From contig NZ_RJUK01000001.1 in assembly GCF_003762925.1 (NCBI RefSeq), forward strand, positions 2,046,001-2,110,000: DNA of 64,000 bases. The letters run 5' to 3'. Positions 46,215-54,701 of this stretch are shown here, one piece after another. The translations under genes were made by a program, and so were the position numbers. Under the pieces are notes generated by a model. The model did not search any database. It worked only from the letters and a program-made list of their open reading frames with translations, and was not told where the DNA came from. Positions within the stretch are counted from its first letter, which is position 1. Every line of letters starts with the position of its first letter. Source of the stretch: Marinimicrobium koreense. GTDB lineage: Bacteria > Pseudomonadota > Gammaproteobacteria > Pseudomonadales > Cellvibrionaceae.

Positions 46215-48035
46215 ATGCGCACCCAATCCCTGGTTCTCAGTATCAAGCTCGCCCTCGCGGGCATCGTCGCTCTGGCCGCCCTGACCATGGCCGCGTCCTA
46301 CTGGTTATCCGACCGGGCCGACAGTGACGCCCACGCCATCAACCTGGCCGGCTCCCTGCGCATGCACACTTACCACTTGTTGGCATTGGAAGAGAGCCCC
46401 GCCGCCAGCACCGAGCGCCGTGAACAGGTCCTCGGCCAACTGGAAAGCACCTGGAATCACCCCCTTTTTGAGCTGTTGCGTCACCGCAGCCCGGCGCTCG
46501 AACAGCGGCTGGAAACCACCGAAGCTCAGTGGCGACAGCTGCGCACGCAACTCAACAACCTGAGCGCCGACGAGCGCATTGCCGCCACCGAAGCCCTGGT
46601 CGACCAGATCGACGCCACGGTCGGTGAACTGCAACGTCACGCCGAAACCAATGCCTCGCTGCTGCGTCTGGTTCAGGTAATCGCCCTGTTTACCATTCTG
46701 GCCCTGGCCGCCGTGGTGGTGTACTGGCTTCACCTGCGGGTGGAACAGCCTTTGGCCGAATTGTTGGGGGTCACCCGCCGGGTCAGCCAGGGCGACTACC
46801 AGCACCGACTGGCGCCCCGCTATATGGATGAGCTCGGCGAAGTAGCCGAGTCGTTCAATCAGATGAGCCGCGCCATCGCCCATGCTCATGGAGAAATGGA
46901 GGCGCAGATTGAACAACAGACCCGGGAGCTGCAGCGCAGCAACACGACGCTGGAATTTCTGTACCAGACCGCTCAGGCAATCATTGCGCAAGAACCCGAG
47001 GGCATCGACTTTCAGCCGATTATCAACCGCGCTGCGGATGTCGCCCAAGTGGACGATCTGGAGCTGTGCCTGATTACTTCGGCAGGCGATCACCCCTACC
47101 GACAAGTCAAGCCTGAAGACAGCGACTACGACCTGTGTATGACCCGTAACTGTGGCGACTGCCTGAGCGGCGAGTTGCTGAGCAATGCTCAGGGCACCGG
47201 ATTGCCGGACCCGGTCTATCGCTACAGCTTTCCCATGAACCGGGATCAACAGCACTACGGCGTATTGGTCTGCCGTATGGGGGAAGGCGGCAACCTCACC
47301 CCCTGGCAGCAACAATTGCTGCAGTCGGTGGCAGACCAGATCGCCATGGCACTGAGCCTGCAGGCGGAAGAAGACAACGCGCGGCGATTGTCCCTGGCCC
47401 ACGAGCGTACGGTGATCGCCCGGGAACTGCACGACTCCCTGGCTCAGGCACTGTCCTACCTGAAAATCCAGGTCACCCGCTTGAACCGGGCGCTTGCCAA
47501 GGACGACAAGCAGACCCTGGAAGACGTCTCCAAAGAACTGCAGGAGGGGCTGAGCTCCGCCTACCGGCAACTGCGCGAACTGCTCACGACCTTCCGTCTC
47601 AAAGTGGACGGCCCGGGGCTGCTCGGCGCCCTGCAAACCAGCGTGCAGCAGCTCAGCGCCCAGACCGAAATGACCATTGAGCTGGATTACCAACTGGAGA
47701 GCCTGCCGCTGACGCCAAACGAAGAAATCCACCTGCTGCAGATTGTGCGCGAGGCGACCCAGAATGCCTTGCATCATAGCCAAGGCCAGCGCGTCGATAT
47801 CCAGATCGAGCGCCGGCAAAACAAAGTGTCGGTCGTGATTGACGACGACGGGGTGGGTATTCCGGAGAATCCGGAAAAGTTGAACCATTACGGGATGGCA
47901 ATCATGCAAGAGCGCAGTAAGAATCTCGGCGGTGATGTGACCATTGGCAACCGCACCGGAGGCGGCACCCGGGTCCAGTTCCTTTTCACACCGGATTGCC
48001 TGCGCCAGGCGAGCGTGTTTGCCCGCGAAGCCTAA
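46215..48035 (+). CDS. narX: NarX-type nitrate/nitrite sensor histidine kinase
   Basis: 606 residues: membrane helix (about 9-30), periplasmic domain with the nitrate-binding P-box (HAINLAGSLRMHTYHLL, residues 40-56), second membrane helix (about 153-175), HAMP, a central GAF-like region with a Cys cluster (CMTRNCGDC), then a HisKA_3 kinase. The phosphorylated His is H406 in ARELHDSLAQALSYLKIQ, and ATP-binding motifs are REATQNALHHS and DDDGVGIP. It should phosphorylate a NarL-type regulator to control nar genes. No narL is adjacent: the next gene is chrA, so the partner is elsewhere. The ribosome site is weak. Confidence 0.93.
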   Translation: MRTQSLVLSIKLALAGIVALAALTMAASYWLSDRADSDAHAINLAGSLRMHTYHLLALEESPAASTERREQVLGQLESTWNHPLFELLRHRSPALEQRLETTEAQWRQLRTQLNNLSADERIAATEALVDQIDATVGELQRHAETNASLLRLVQVIALFTILALAAVVVYWLHLRVEQPLAELLGVTRRVSQGDYQHRLAPRYMDELGEVAESFNQMSRAIAHAHGEMEAQIEQQTRELQRSNTTLEFLYQTAQAIIAQEPEGIDFQPIINRAADVAQVDDLELCLITSAGDHPYRQVKPEDSDYDLCMTRNCGDCLSGELLSNAQGTGLPDPVYRYSFPMNRDQQHYGVLVCRMGEGGNLTPWQQQLLQSVADQIAMALSLQAEEDNARRLSLAHERTVIARELHDSLAQALSYLKIQVTRLNRALAKDDKQTLEDVSKELQEGLSSAYRQLRELLTTFRLKVDGPGLLGALQTSVQQLSAQTEMTIELDYQLESLPLTPNEEIHLLQIVREATQNALHHSQGQRVDIQIERRQNKVSVVIDDDGVGIPENPEKLNHYGMAIMQERSKNLGGDVTIGNRTGGGTRVQFLFTPDCLRQASVFAREA

Positions 48036-48056
48036 ACCCAACCACGGAGGATCGCT

Positions 48057-49271
48057 GTGCCCCAGGCGGACACCCCCACCACACGCCCGCGAGGCTCTGC
48101 TCGTGAAGTCTTTCTGGCGTTCCTCAAGCTCGGGCTGACTTCCTTCGGAGGCCCCGTCGCCCATCTGGGCTACTTCCGTGAAGAACTCATCAAACGCCGG
48201 CAGTGGCTGAGCGAACAGGGCTATGCCGACCTGATTGCGCTGTGCCAGTTTCTCCCTGGCCCGGCCAGCAGCCAGGTGGGTTTTGCCCTGGGCATGATAC
48301 GCGGGGGGTTTATCGGCGCCCTGCTCGCCTGGGTCGCCTTTACCCTGCCCTCCGCCGCTCTGCTGTTCGGCTTCGCCTATCTCGCCGACGCCTTTGGCGG
48401 CCCCCTGGGGCAGAGTGCCATCGACGGCCTCAAGCTGGTGGCTGTCGCGGTGGTGGCCCACGCGGTCTGGGGCATGGCACGCAACCTCTGTCCGGACCGG
48501 ACCCGTGCGCTGATTGCCCTGGGCGGCATTGCGGCGGTGGTTTTCATCCCGACCGCATTTGGACAGATTGGCGCCATCACCCTTGGGGCACTCGCCGGGT
48601 TGGTGTGGTGCCGAAACCTCCAACGCCCCGAGGCTGGACATATAGCGATGCCTTTGTCGCGCCGGGCCGGTAGCATGTTTCTGGTGGCCTTCTTCGCCCT
48701 ACTGGGTGGCCTACCGCTGGCGGTAGCGCTCTGGCCCGCCCACGCACTGGCGCTATTCGAAGCCTTCTATCGCTCCGGCGCCCTGGTCTTTGGTGGCGGC
48801 CATGTGGTGCTGCCCCTGCTCGAATCCCGGGTAGTGGACACCGGCTGGGTCAGCGCCGATGCCTTCCTTTCGGGGTACGGCGCCGCCCAGGCGATTCCGG
48901 GCCCATTGTTCACCTTCTCGGCCTACCTGGGGGCGGTGGATGCCAACCTAGGCGGCCTGCTCGGGGCCAGCATTGCACTGCTGGGGATTTTCCTGCCCAG
49001 CATGCTTCTGCTGCTGGGCGTACTGCCCTTCTGGGATCAACTGCGCCAGAAGCGCTTCGCTTTTCCCCTGATGGCCGGCGCCAACGCCGCCGTGGTTGGG
49101 ATACTGGCCGCCGCCCTCTACCAGCCGGTGTGGACCAGCGCAGTACGCGCACCCTCCGACTTTCTGATCGCCGCTGCGGGCTTTGTGTTGCTCTCGGTCT
49201 GGAAACTGTCACCGCTGACAGTGGTGACGGGCACAGTGCTGGCAAGCGTTTCCCTCGGACTCTTCTATTGA
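48057..49271 (+). CDS. chrA: Chromate transporter ChrA (two-domain)
   Basis: 404 residues with two homologous halves of the CHR family. The first half has LGLTSFGGPVAHLGYFREEL and CQFLPGPASSQVGFALGMIRG, and the second has GALVFGGGHVVLPLLE and AQAIPGPLFTFSAYLGA. It exports chromate, giving resistance; sulfate competes. The start is GTG at 48057 after ACGGAGGA, 21 bases downstream of narX, so both may be on one transcript, though a functional link is not obvious. It converges with the GH13 gene, 6 bases between stops. Confidence 0.94.
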   Translation: MPQADTPTTRPRGSAREVFLAFLKLGLTSFGGPVAHLGYFREELIKRRQWLSEQGYADLIALCQFLPGPASSQVGFALGMIRGGFIGALLAWVAFTLPSAALLFGFAYLADAFGGPLGQSAIDGLKLVAVAVVAHAVWGMARNLCPDRTRALIALGGIAAVVFIPTAFGQIGAITLGALAGLVWCRNLQRPEAGHIAMPLSRRAGSMFLVAFFALLGGLPLAVALWPAHALALFEAFYRSGALVFGGGHVVLPLLESRVVDTGWVSADAFLSGYGAAQAIPGPLFTFSAYLGAVDANLGGLLGASIALLGIFLPSMLLLLGVLPFWDQLRQKRFAFPLMAGANAAVVGILAAALYQPVWTSAVRAPSDFLIAAAGFVLLSVWKLSPLTVVTGTVLASVSLGLFY

Positions 49272-49277
49272 TCTCCT

Positions 49278-50639
49278 CTACCGAACAAACACTTGGTAAC
49301 CCCAGGGAGCCAGTGTAATACCGCTGCCAGCTTTCAGAGAAACGCGCTCACCCCCGAAAAGTGTTCTGTAGTCGCCATCGACAAGGCTTTCGGTAAACTC
49401 CACTTCCTGCTTCTTATTCGAGAAGTTGATGGCCACGACAACCTTATCCTGATGGTTCTCCCGCACAAAGCTGAACACTTCGTTGGGGGAGGTATTGCCC
49501 AGTTGTGTCATGGTGGCTCCCCAACGACCATGCCAGAGTGCGCTGTTGTTTTTCATGAGTGCCAGCAGGGTCTGATAAAGGTCGCCAATTTCATGCTCGC
49601 GCCATTCAATTGGATCTTTCTCGAAGAATTCCAGACGTTTCTTGTTACCAGCCTCTTGCCCGCTGTAGATCAACGGCATACCGTCACCGATAACGGATAG
49701 CACAATAGCGGCTTCCAGACCTTCGCCGAAGCGTTCAAACTGAGTGGCTTCCCAAGCGTTCAAATCGTGGTTGCTGACGTATGTCATGCGCATGGCATCT
49801 TTGGGGTAGGCGCCTTCGTTCCATGCGTAATAGGTGAACAGCTGGCCAAGGCCTTCGCCTTGAGTCGCCGCGTGCGCGGCATCATTCCAGCTCCAGGCGT
49901 ACGTCATGTCAAACGCTTCGGCATGCAGGTCGCGCCAGTCCCACTCAGCCAGCATGAAGACGGGCTTTATTTCATCCAGCTCGCGTCGGGCATTATTCCA
50001 GAAGTCTAGCGGAACAAGGCCGGCTGCGTCCGCGCGATAGCCGTCCACATCAGCCTCTTCCACCCAGTATTTTAGGGCATCCGTCATGTACTCCCGTACT
50101 TCCGGGCGGCTGTAGTCCAGGTCGATAATGTCCGCCCAGTCAAACCAGGGTGTGGGGCGATATTGGCCTTTCCAGTCACGTTCAAACCAGTCCGGATTTT
50201 CGTCGACCATAACGTTATCCCATGCCGTGTGGTTTGCCACCCAGTCTAAAATCACATACATGTCCATATCATGAGCCTCATCAACGAATTCCTTGAGATC
50301 TTCAAGGGTACCAAACTCAGGATTTACGCTGTAAAAATCCTTTACCGCATAGGGGCTGCCCAATGTTCCTTTGCGATTCTTCTCTCCGATTTCATGAATC
50401 GGCATCAACCAGATAATGTCCGTTCCCAACGCTTTAAGACGAGGCAAATGTTCCCGGGCCGCATCAAACGTCCCCTCCTCAGTGAACTGACGGGTGTTGA
50501 GTTCATAAATGGCCGCGTTCTTGCTCCACTCCGGATGTTGAAGCTTGACGTAGGGTTCTGGCTGATAGGAATCGTCGGCCGGTTGGGTGCTGCAAGCGGC
50601 GAGCAACACAAGTAACAGCGCAATCAAACCTGGACGCAT
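49278..50639 (-). CDS. Lipoprotein alpha-amylase (glycoside hydrolase family 13)
   Basis: 453 residues. A lipoprotein signal ends LVLLAAC (lipid-modified C16), so the enzyme is anchored in the periplasm or on the surface. The (beta/alpha)8 barrel has the four GH13 regions: DWVANHTAW, GYRADAAGLVP with nucleophile D204, LAEWDW with acid E232, and YVSNHDLNA with D292. All catalytic residues are present. A C-terminal beta domain (about 370-453) closes it. It probably cuts alpha-glucans or maltodextrins; exact specificity cannot be read. Confidence 0.92.
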   Translation of the reverse strand: MRPGLIALLLVLLAACSTQPADDSYQPEPYVKLQHPEWSKNAAIYELNTRQFTEEGTFDAAREHLPRLKALGTDIIWLMPIHEIGEKNRKGTLGSPYAVKDFYSVNPEFGTLEDLKEFVDEAHDMDMYVILDWVANHTAWDNVMVDENPDWFERDWKGQYRPTPWFDWADIIDLDYSRPEVREYMTDALKYWVEEADVDGYRADAAGLVPLDFWNNARRELDEIKPVFMLAEWDWRDLHAEAFDMTYAWSWNDAAHAATQGEGLGQLFTYYAWNEGAYPKDAMRMTYVSNHDLNAWEATQFERFGEGLEAAIVLSVIGDGMPLIYSGQEAGNKKRLEFFEKDPIEWREHEIGDLYQTLLALMKNNSALWHGRWGATMTQLGNTSPNEVFSFVRENHQDKVVVAINFSNKKQEVEFTESLVDGDYRTLFGGERVSLKAGSGITLAPWGYQVFVR

Positions 50640-50942
50640 AGTGATTACCTCTATATTCGAAAGGCACCGAGTTTTACCGGGGAATGATCACCGGTCAAGC
50701 CGACGGCTGCTGAATACGTATGCAATAGGAGCGGCCCACTTTCCCCGCGCTTGGATAGCAATTGCGCCTATATTCCATCAACACCACTGGGCGATAGGTT
50801 GCAGTCGAGATTGCGCTGAAAATACCAGAGGGATAAGGAGGCGTCGGCCGTCTGAACCGATGACACCGCCGCTCTACTCCGACGCGGCGGCGCCTTAGCC
50901 GTGTTATCGTAATCACCTGATTTCAAGTAGGAGAGGATCACC
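50640..50942. other. 303-base gap between divergent genes
   Basis: Separates the leftward amylase gene from the rightward phosphatase-like gene and so should hold both promoters. A small GC-rich palindromic stretch lies near 50880-50896. No convincing gene, repeat of the window's families or recognised operator was seen. Confidence 0.5.
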
Positions 50943-51473
50943 ATGAGTTCCATTGTCCGATGTGCCACTACCAGCCTATTATTGCTATGGGCCGTCAATT
51001 CTCTCGCCGGCGACTTGTCCGCCACCGCCGAGGCCCATGACTTTTACACACCGCGGGAGAACCTGGTGACCGGGGGCCAACCGTCGCGGGACGAGCTGGC
51101 CGCCCTCAAAGCGGCCGGGGTGACCAAAGTGATCAACCTGCGCGGACCGGAGGAAAAGGTCGCCTTTGCCCCCAGGGCGGAAGCCGAGGCACTGGGTATG
51201 GAGTATGTCTCACTGCCCATTTCCGGCGCCGGTGATGTGACCGCCGACAATGCGCGTAAACTGCACCAACTGCTGCAGCAAGAGGATGATGAACCGGTCT
51301 TCCTGCACTGCGCCTCAGGCAACCGGGTGGGCGCACTGCTGGCCATTGCCGCGCACCAGATTGAGGGACAACCGGTTGAAGAATCGCTGGCGTTAGGGCG
51401 CTCCGCCGGGCTTGGATCTCTGGAGGCAAAGGTGCGCTCGGTGCTCGACTCGACGTCTGCCTCCACTCAATAG
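50943..51473 (+). CDS. Periplasmic dual-specificity-phosphatase-like protein (DUF442-type)
   Basis: 176 residues with a signal peptide (about 1-22, ending NSLAG). The body resembles the tyrosine-phosphatase-like proteins related to the Blh family: VTGGQPSRDELAALKAAGV, VINLRGPEEK, and the active-site-like loop VFLHCASGNRVGALLAI. The loop has Cys and Arg separated by four residues instead of the five of classical CX5R phosphatases, so true phosphatase activity is uncertain; this CASGNR variant seems usual for the subgroup. AGGAGAGG precedes the ATG. Confidence 0.8.
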   Translation: MSSIVRCATTSLLLLWAVNSLAGDLSATAEAHDFYTPRENLVTGGQPSRDELAALKAAGVTKVINLRGPEEKVAFAPRAEAEALGMEYVSLPISGAGDVTADNARKLHQLLQQEDDEPVFLHCASGNRVGALLAIAAHQIEGQPVEESLALGRSAGLGSLEAKVRSVLDSTSASTQ

Positions 51474-51507
51474 AGGCCCTACGGGCCGATCCGGCCATCT
51501 TCGGACG

Positions 51508-51531
51508 CGACACCTGTTTTTTCGGGTGTCG
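51508..51531 (+). terminator. Weak hairpin after the phosphatase-like gene
   Basis: CGACACC and GGTGTCG form a 7-bp stem around a T-rich 10-base loop, 34 bases after the stop. The T run is inside the loop, not after it, so efficiency as a terminator is doubtful. Confidence 0.4.
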
Positions 51532-51550
51532 ACGTTCTTTCCATCCCAAA

Positions 51551-51568
51551 ATCCCCCATATGGGGGAT
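51551..51568. promoter_or_regulatory. Perfect 18-base palindrome upstream of the lipoprotein gene
   Basis: ATCCCCCATATGGGGGAT is fully self-complementary and lies 63 bases before the lipoprotein start, near where a promoter would be. Its size and symmetry fit a dimeric regulator; a LuxR-type protein is encoded at 53480. The palindrome is seen; the regulator is a guess. Confidence 0.5.
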
Positions 51569-51631
51569 CTTTAGTGTCACTCAGCATGCTAATTTTGACG
51601 CCCTGGACAACAAAAACGACGAGGGCGGATC

Positions 51632-53299
51632 ATGCACACTTCCTTTCAAACCATTGCATTATTGCTGGCAGCGAGCCTTTTCCTGAGTGCCTGTGGCAGC
51701 GACTCTGACGACGATTCTACGCCGGACACTCAAGACCCAACCCCTGAGCAGCCGACTCCCGAGCCGGAACCAGAGCCAGAACCTGAATTGCAGACCGGGG
51801 TGTTTATCGACAGCCCGGTTGGGGGCGTGCGCTTTACCACCAACCCGGGCGGGGAGGAAGGCATCACCGGCAGTGGTGGGGAGTACACCTACCGGGAAGG
51901 CGACACCGTACAATTCAGCATTGGCGGTATTCAACTGCCGGAAGTCACGGCCAAGCGCCAAGTCACCCCACTGGATATGGGGGGTGAAAATGCGGACTTT
52001 ACGACCCCGGCGGTCATCAATGTGGCGCGGCTGCTGCAGACCCTGGACGATGACAGCGACCCCGAAAATGGCATTACCATCGCCGAGGCCACGGCCAGTG
52101 CACTGGTAGACACGGAACTTGATTTCACGGCCAGCACCTTCGAGACGGAAGCGACAGTCGCCGCGACACTGATCGAGCGCGCACTGGTGACTGAGGCGGA
52201 TGCCATTGCTCACTTCCAGGGGTCGCTCAGAGACGGACTGACCGGTAGTTGGATGTTCGTGGAGGACAACGGCAACATCAACCTTCTGACATTCTTCCAA
52301 GACGGCCATTACGTGATTGCCCACTCGATGGCCGACGATGGCGACCAGCCCGCCGGTTCTGCTGAGTATGGCTATTACCAGTGGGACCCGGTTGACGGTT
52401 CTTTCTCGGTCGTTGAGGTGGTCCGGGAAACCGACGCCTCGGGCGGTCTGTACAACCGCGATGAACCCACCAACTCAGACAATATGACCTTTCTCCTGGA
52501 AGGAGACGTCCTGACAATGGTCATAGAAGACGAAGGGTCCTTCGAGTTCACCCGCGTATCGGACGACACCGATCGCCCACTGATCGGTACCTGGCGCTTC
52601 CGGGAACCCCGCGCAGACGATCCCGAAAGCAGCGATCTCCTGACCTTCTTCACCGCAACGGATTATGTATTTGTGCACCTATGGGACAGTGCTGCCAGCG
52701 GTAACATTTCCACCGAATGGGGCAGCTATGAGTGGACCTCTGACGGCGTCTTTACGGTCAGCGACCCCTTGGTGGAAACCGACGGCCCCGCCGGGCTCTA
52801 CGATGTCAATGACACCGACCCGATGGAGCTGAGTGTCTCCGGCAACGGCGAACTGGCACTCGCAGAGGGCGGCTCAGCCGAGACCTGGGCACGCTTGGGT
52901 TCATACACCGTCGAGCTACGTGACTTTGAAGGTGATGTGGCCAGTGCCGTGGTGGAACGTGTCGAGGGGCAGTTCATCACTGACTCCACGCAAATATTCA
53001 CCCTGGACGTCATTGCCGAGGGCACTGCGGGGCAATATGAAACCGCAATAGGCGAGCAACCGGTGGTGACGCTAGAGCCAGATGGTACCGGCACCATGAT
53101 GTTTGGTGCAGACGTCAACACAATCACCGACTGGTCGAGATCTGACACGGGAGTGTTGACCATTTTGGAGTATGACGACGGTATCGACGATAACGCCATC
53201 TGGACACTCACACCCATTCGCAGCAAAACCGGCGACACAGTCCTGGTTCATCAATCTGACCTACAACTGAATTACATCGGCCGCGCCCATGCGGAGTAA
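51632..53299 (+). CDS. Large surface-type lipoprotein with a duplicated beta domain, unknown function
   Basis: 555 residues. The lipobox LFLSAC places the lipidated Cys at 21. A Pro/Glu-rich linker (30-54) leads to a domain (55-200) with VFIDSPVGGVRFTT and GEYTYREGDTVQFSIGG, common in lipoproteins and adhesins of marine gammaproteobacteria. Two tandem copies of a roughly 105-residue domain follow (about 203-309 and 317-422). Both have the pattern LxGxW, LLTFF, YV, H, YxW, ETD and GLY. The last part (425-555) is also beta-rich. The protein is very acidic, as in salt-adapted bacteria. Function is not known. A perfect palindrome lies just upstream. Confidence 0.85.
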   Translation: MHTSFQTIALLLAASLFLSACGSDSDDDSTPDTQDPTPEQPTPEPEPEPEPELQTGVFIDSPVGGVRFTTNPGGEEGITGSGGEYTYREGDTVQFSIGGIQLPEVTAKRQVTPLDMGGENADFTTPAVINVARLLQTLDDDSDPENGITIAEATASALVDTELDFTASTFETEATVAATLIERALVTEADAIAHFQGSLRDGLTGSWMFVEDNGNINLLTFFQDGHYVIAHSMADDGDQPAGSAEYGYYQWDPVDGSFSVVEVVRETDASGGLYNRDEPTNSDNMTFLLEGDVLTMVIEDEGSFEFTRVSDDTDRPLIGTWRFREPRADDPESSDLLTFFTATDYVFVHLWDSAASGNISTEWGSYEWTSDGVFTVSDPLVETDGPAGLYDVNDTDPMELSVSGNGELALAEGGSAETWARLGSYTVELRDFEGDVASAVVERVEGQFITDSTQIFTLDVIAEGTAGQYETAIGEQPVVTLEPDGTGTMMFGADVNTITDWSRSDTGVLTILEYDDGIDDNAIWTLTPIRSKTGDTVLVHQSDLQLNYIGRAHAE

Positions 53300-53417
53300 C
53301 ACATTGGCCCCGCCGCAGCGGAGCGCTGCGGCTTGGTCTATAATCTGCCAGAGATAGACGAGTGGTCGGTCCTGAGGTGACCGATAGGACTCAATGAATA
53401 ACATTACGGCTGTTTAT

Positions 53418-53459
53418 GGGGCAATCAGGGCACGGAAGGATTCGCACCCCGATTGCCCC
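53418..53459 (+). promoter_or_regulatory. Hairpin in the leader of the LuxR-type gene
   Basis: GGGGCAATC (53418-53426) pairs with GATTGCCCC (53451-53459) around a 24-base loop that itself contains AGGG and CCC. It is followed by ACCTTTT and lies 20 bases before the gene's ATG. It could be a terminator for the lipoprotein transcript, an attenuator, or a regulator site. Upstream, at about 53315-53333, a second hairpin (CCGCAGC-GGA-GCGCTGCGG) has no T run. Confidence 0.45.
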
Positions 53460-53479
53460 ACCTTTTGTGAGCGAGACGC

Positions 53480-54649
53480 ATGCACCAGACGCTTCAGAGA
53501 GACCCTCTGTTTTTCAACCCCGACTACCACGAACTGATTGGCCTGATTTACGACGGCATTTCAAGCCAAGAAGGTTTTCTTCCGTTTCTGAAACGATTTA
53601 TTGAAGTTTTTAACGGCCACAGCGGAAGTTTTGCCATTTATGATACGCAGAGCAATACCCCCATCGGGGCCTGGATCATCAATATTCCGGAACACGCCCT
53701 GACTTTTTACATCGAACACGTCTCGCACCAGGACGCGCTCATTGAGACCGCCTTGTCCGTAAGAGAGCAGCACGGCCCACGCTTTGTCGCAAGCAACCTG
53801 GACATAGAGAACGTGGAAAACGTCAGGGAAACGACTCGAGCCCAGGAGTGGCTCGAAAGCTTTGGCGCCAATGAGGCCGCAGGAGCCATTGCCTATTCCA
53901 GTGGCAATTACCTCAATTTTTTCGGCATCCAGAGAGCCATTGGTCAACCGGACTTTACGCGGGAGGAACTGGCGATTTTTGACTTGTTCCTGCCCCATAT
54001 CAATCGAGCGGTGGAACTTTACACTCGAATGAGTGACCTGAGCCTGAGCAATTTTCCCGAGCGTTCAGCGCTCGATCGAATGCAACAGGGCATCCTCATT
54101 TGCGACAGCGCGTTCAAGGTCGCGTTTAAAAACCACAAGGCGGAGGAGATCATTGCCAACAACCCCAGCCTTCATGTCAGCCCCGAAGGACTACTGAGCT
54201 GCCGCGACAAATCCTTTTCTCACGAACTCGTGTTGGGTATCTCCGCCGCCGTGAATAATGCGGCCAACACGGAGGCAAGCTCCGATAAAGTACTGTGCTA
54301 CCGACAAGGCAAACAGAACCTGACCATCATCATTTCTCCACTGTCAGCCGAGTCTTCCGACAGTGACCAGAGCTCGCCACGGGGCGGCGCCATGATCAGT
54401 CTGTACGACTGGGCCAATCGCCCCCAAATTCGCCCCGAAGTCCTTCAGCGCTTTTTTGGCTTGTCTCGCTCCGAGTCTACCGTCTCAGCCCTGTTGCTCA
54501 GCGGCCAGAGCCCTGCCGATATTGCCGCCGAGCTCAACCGTTCGCGGGAGACCGTAAAGTCACACCTGCAATCCATCTATCGAAAAACCAATACCAACCG
54601 GCAGGGCGAGCTGGTGGCGCTACTCGCCGCCAGCGTGGGGCTCGCCTGA
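53480..54649 (+). CDS. LuxR-family transcriptional regulator with a PAS/GAF-like N-terminal region
   Basis: 389 residues. The C-terminal HTH (about 325-385) has FFGLSRSESTVSALLLSGQS, then PADIAAELNRSRETVKSHLQ and SIYRKTNTNRQGELVALL, all typical of LuxR. The N-terminal 200 residues look like a GAF-type sensor, and residues 200-310 like a PAS domain (QQGILICDSAFKVAFKN). No phosphoacceptor domain is present, and no autoinducer synthase is nearby, so this is a one-component regulator with an unknown ligand. No good ribosome site is seen. It may bind the palindrome at 51551, but that is untested. Confidence 0.88.
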   Translation: MHQTLQRDPLFFNPDYHELIGLIYDGISSQEGFLPFLKRFIEVFNGHSGSFAIYDTQSNTPIGAWIINIPEHALTFYIEHVSHQDALIETALSVREQHGPRFVASNLDIENVENVRETTRAQEWLESFGANEAAGAIAYSSGNYLNFFGIQRAIGQPDFTREELAIFDLFLPHINRAVELYTRMSDLSLSNFPERSALDRMQQGILICDSAFKVAFKNHKAEEIIANNPSLHVSPEGLLSCRDKSFSHELVLGISAAVNNAANTEASSDKVLCYRQGKQNLTIIISPLSAESSDSDQSSPRGGAMISLYDWANRPQIRPEVLQRFFGLSRSESTVSALLLSGQSPADIAAELNRSRETVKSHLQSIYRKTNTNRQGELVALLAASVGLA

Positions 54650-54660
54650 CTATTCACCTT

Positions 54661-54693
54661 CTGTGGTATGGTATTACCATTGAAATACCACAG
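54661..54693. promoter_or_regulatory. Nested inverted repeats in front of gloA
   Basis: CTGTGGTAT (54661-54669) and ATACCACAG (54685-54693) form a 9-bp dyad. Within it ATGGTA-T-TACCAT (54668-54680) is a second perfect palindrome. The right arm touches the GGAGG ribosome site of gloA. It could be a repressor operator or an RNA fold that limits ribosome access. Confidence 0.55.
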
Positions 54694-54701
54694 GAGGCAC
54701 C

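Noticed and set aside
46305-48641. A 778-codon minus-strand frame opposite narX and chrA
   Set aside because: Gln/Gly/His-rich shadow of two well-supported genes with no domain or ribosome site.
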